A stretch of 6,685 nucleotides of DNA from Acidobacteriota bacterium. GTDB taxonomy: Bacteria; Acidobacteriota; Terriglobia; Terriglobales; Acidobacteriaceae. The stretch is from contig JAJXXG010000180.1 in the NCBI GenBank assembly GCA_021781255.1, positions 1 to 6,685 of the forward strand, given 5' to 3'. Within the stretch, counting starts at the first letter, position 1. Each line of letters begins with the position of its first letter. Below, piece after piece: positions 4,984 to 6,685 of this stretch. The notes below the pieces were generated by a model. The model saw only the letters and a program-made list of their open reading frames with translations. It did no database searches and was not told where the DNA came from. The position numbers were made by a program, and so were the translations under genes.

Positions 4984-6099
4984 ATGCGAATCGTTCAGGT
5001 TCAGAAGTTGACCATTCTGGTGTGCGTCCTGGCCATGCCGGCCGCCCTTTTCGCGGACTTCAGTTACCAGCAGACCACCCAGATCACGGGCGGCTCCATG
5101 CTCAGCATGATGAAAATGGCCGGCGCCTTCAGCTCACAGGCTCGCAAGGCGGGTGAACCTATCGTCTCGACTGTCTATCTGAAAGACAACCGCATGGCCA
5201 ATGTCTCCCCGGAAAATATCGAGATCATCGACCTCGACAATGAAACCATCACCCAGATTGACACCGTCAAGCGGACGTACACGGTCGTCACATTTCAGCA
5301 GATGAAGGAGCAGCTGGCGAAGGCCGAGCAGGAGATGGAAAAGAAGCAGGCTGAGCATCCAGCGGGTCCGGCGGCTTCCAATCCCAATCCCGACAACGTG
5401 AAGATGAGCTTTGACGTTCACGTGCGCAAGACCAGCGCGGAGAAGCAGGTCAGCGGCCTCGCAGCCAATGAAGCCATTTTGACGATGGTGATGAACGCCA
5501 CCGACCAGAATACGAAGCAGACTGGGGCGATGGCCATCACCAATGACATGTGGCTCGTGCCAGAGATTCCCGGCTACGCACAGATGCGCGAATTCTCCAT
5601 GCGCCTGGCCGCGAAGATGGGGGCGGTGACTTCCGGGAGCGGATTGGACATGAAGAAGCTTTTCGCCCAGAAGCCAGGCGCCAATCAGGCCCTTGACGAT
5701 ATGGCCAAAGAGATGCAGAAGATCCAGGGAGTGCCCGTGATGCAGGTGATGCGCATGGGTATGACCACCGATGGAAAGCCATTGCCCGCGGCCTCTGAAG
5801 CTCCTCTGCCTGCCGACTCCTCACCCGCCATGCCCAGTGGACGCGAAATAGCCAAGGAGAGTGCGGCGTCCGCGCTGACCAGCCATCTTGGCTTTGGTGG
5901 GTTTGGAGGGTTTGGCCACAAGAAGCAGAACGACCCGCCGCCTGCCGCTCAAAATTCGAATGCGCCGCCGCCTACAAGCGCGGTTCTAATGGAGTCTCAA
6001 ACCACTTCATCCAACTTCTCTTCGGCCCCAATCGACGGATCACACTTCGAGGTACCGGCAGGTTACAAGCAGATCCAAGCTCAAATGGGTAAACAGTAG
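4984..6099 (+). CDS. Exported DUF4412-like protein with Gly/Pro-rich C-terminal insert
   Basis: This encodes 371 residues. AGGAGGTG precedes the start. The signal peptide runs to about residue 24 (hydrophobic core TILVCVLAMPAALFA, then DFSYQQ), so the protein is periplasmic or outer-envelope. Residues 25-105 follow the DUF4412 pattern, a LolA/LolB-like half-barrel: TVYLKDNRMANVS (63-75), IEIIDLDNETITQIDTVKRTYTVVTF (79-104). Residues 105-123 (QQMKEQLAKAEQEMEKKQA) are a charged, probably coiled helix. A second beta-rich part, VKMSFDVHVRKT to AMAITNDMWLVPEIPGY (139-198), is followed by a helical stretch containing KEMQKIQ. Residues 303-311 are the short repeat GFGGFGGFG, and 316-331 are Pro/Asn-rich. 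The end, HFEVPAGYKQIQ (354-365), is the usual F-x-VPAGY close of this family. The family's function is unknown; lipid or lipoprotein handling is a guess from fold. Met is unusually frequent (for example SMLSMMKMAG, MQVMRMGM). It has its own promoter and no operon partner in view. Confidence 0.85.
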   Translation: MRIVQVQKLTILVCVLAMPAALFADFSYQQTTQITGGSMLSMMKMAGAFSSQARKAGEPIVSTVYLKDNRMANVSPENIEIIDLDNETITQIDTVKRTYTVVTFQQMKEQLAKAEQEMEKKQAEHPAGPAASNPNPDNVKMSFDVHVRKTSAEKQVSGLAANEAILTMVMNATDQNTKQTGAMAITNDMWLVPEIPGYAQMREFSMRLAAKMGAVTSGSGLDMKKLFAQKPGANQALDDMAKEMQKIQGVPVMQVMRMGMTTDGKPLPAASEAPLPADSSPAMPSGREIAKESAASALTSHLGFGGFGGFGHKKQNDPPPAAQNSNAPPPTSAVLMESQTTSSNFSSAPIDGSHFEVPAGYKQIQAQMGKQ

Positions 6100-6685
6100 G
6101 TTGCAGAGAAGTTGCCTGGATACTCAGGCGGCCAATCGTTAGTTGATCGCTGGACTGGACGGCAAGTGAGAAGTCTGGGCGATCGGCTCGTAATCTCCAG
6201 AGGGGCGGAGATACACCAGAAGGGAACAGAAAGTCTTGCCCGAGGACAGGTGCAGCGTCGTCAGGGCGCACTATCCTTCGAGCAGTTCGCGTTGCTCCCG
6301 TTCAGGAATCTGACTACTGCGCAACGTTAATGCCAGCGCATACTCAACGGCATCAGGCCCAACTCTTTTGAGTGTGCCCAGAACGCGCCAGGGAAGTGGA
6401 ATTTTCACTCCGGCACTTTGAGTCGAATGGCGATCGGGCCAGAGAATGAGCGTTCAACGTCGATCTGAATGTCGTTTGACTTTTCGTCGAGCCTCTGCTG
6501 CCATTTGAATTAATCAGATTGCCCTTCCGTGCCTTCCCTAAGTATCAAGCTATTGAAATCTTGGCACGTGGTTGGTTCCGCGCAGGGGGAGCGGAACTGA
6601 TTGACGGTTTGCGGAACAAATCCAACAAAATGTTCGTAAGAACCCCTATGCAATGCGCAGGTACATTAAGCTGGAGCGTGTTGGG
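6100..6685. other. Right-hand region without a recognisable gene
   Basis: Nothing here can be named. A short hairpin (6111-6132) follows the upstream stop codon. The minus strand has three short open frames joined by stop/start overlaps: about 6510-6405 (no start codon), 6408-6271 (GTG start, 45 residues) and 6271-5972 (GTG start, running antisense into the DUF4412-like gene). The + strand has a frame open from 6480 through the right edge (possible TTG start at 6519). None has a good ribosome binding site or a recognised motif. The region may be a decayed gene or the edge of an accessory segment. Confidence 0.55.
6111..6132 (+). terminator. Weak hairpin after the DUF4412-like gene
   Basis: GTTGCCTG (6111-6118) pairs with CAGGCGGC (6125-6132) around GATACT; two of the eight pairs are G-U. 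It starts 12 bases after the stop codon, where a terminator would be expected, but no T-run follows (CAATCGTTAG). It may be a processing or stability hairpin instead. Confidence 0.25.

Noticed and set aside
6112..6330. 72-residue + frame after the DUF4412-like gene
   Set aside because: The start has no ribosome binding site, the composition is not convincing and no motif is recognised; the first bases overlap a hairpin.
1..6685. CRISPR array, tRNA, rRNA, transposase or phage integration site
   Set aside because: No spacer-repeat pattern, cloverleaf, rRNA segment, transposase frame or flanking direct repeats were seen on either strand.

Overview
The window most likely comes from an acidobacterium (Acidobacteriota, Terriglobia-like). 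This is an inference from three things: moderately high GC, a periplasmic DUF4412-like protein, and intergenic DNA carrying a CCCAGGTCTC/GAGACCTGGG palindrome and a long G-run next to GGGGTACCCC, a style I associate with that phylum. No rRNA or marker gene is present to prove it. All five confident genes after the edge gene, and the edge gene itself, read on the + strand.

Layout. Positions 1-969 hold the C-terminal three quarters of glgC (ADP-glucose pyrophosphorylase, glycogen synthesis), cut by the left edge. Positions 970-1675 are about 700 bases without a convincing gene; they hold a perfect 10-bp-arm palindrome, a G9 tract next to a 12-bp palindrome, and a possible terminator hairpin. 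Positions 1676-4689 form a probable cluster: a small exported protein with LVIVD-like repeats, then two YeeE/YedE-type membrane proteins overlapping by ATGA that look like the two halves of one thiosulfate/sulfur-compound transporter, then (after 88 bp containing a perfect 14-bp palindrome) a predicted outer-membrane beta-barrel protein. Positions 4690-4983 are a regulatory-looking spacer with an inverted repeat, three 21-bp direct repeats and a very good sigma70-type promoter. Positions 4984-6099 encode an exported DUF4412-like protein. Positions 6100-6685 contain no gene I can name, only short overlapping open frames on the minus strand and one open frame running off the right edge.

How the genes may work together: glgC belongs to carbon storage and is probably a separate transcription unit. 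The middle cluster could be an envelope-spanning sulfur-compound uptake set: outer-membrane barrel, a periplasmic protein of unknown role, and an inner-membrane two-subunit channel with conserved cysteines. That assignment rests on gene order and the YeeE/YedE family, not on any direct evidence for the barrel or the periplasmic protein. The DUF4412-like gene has its own promoter and is probably independent.
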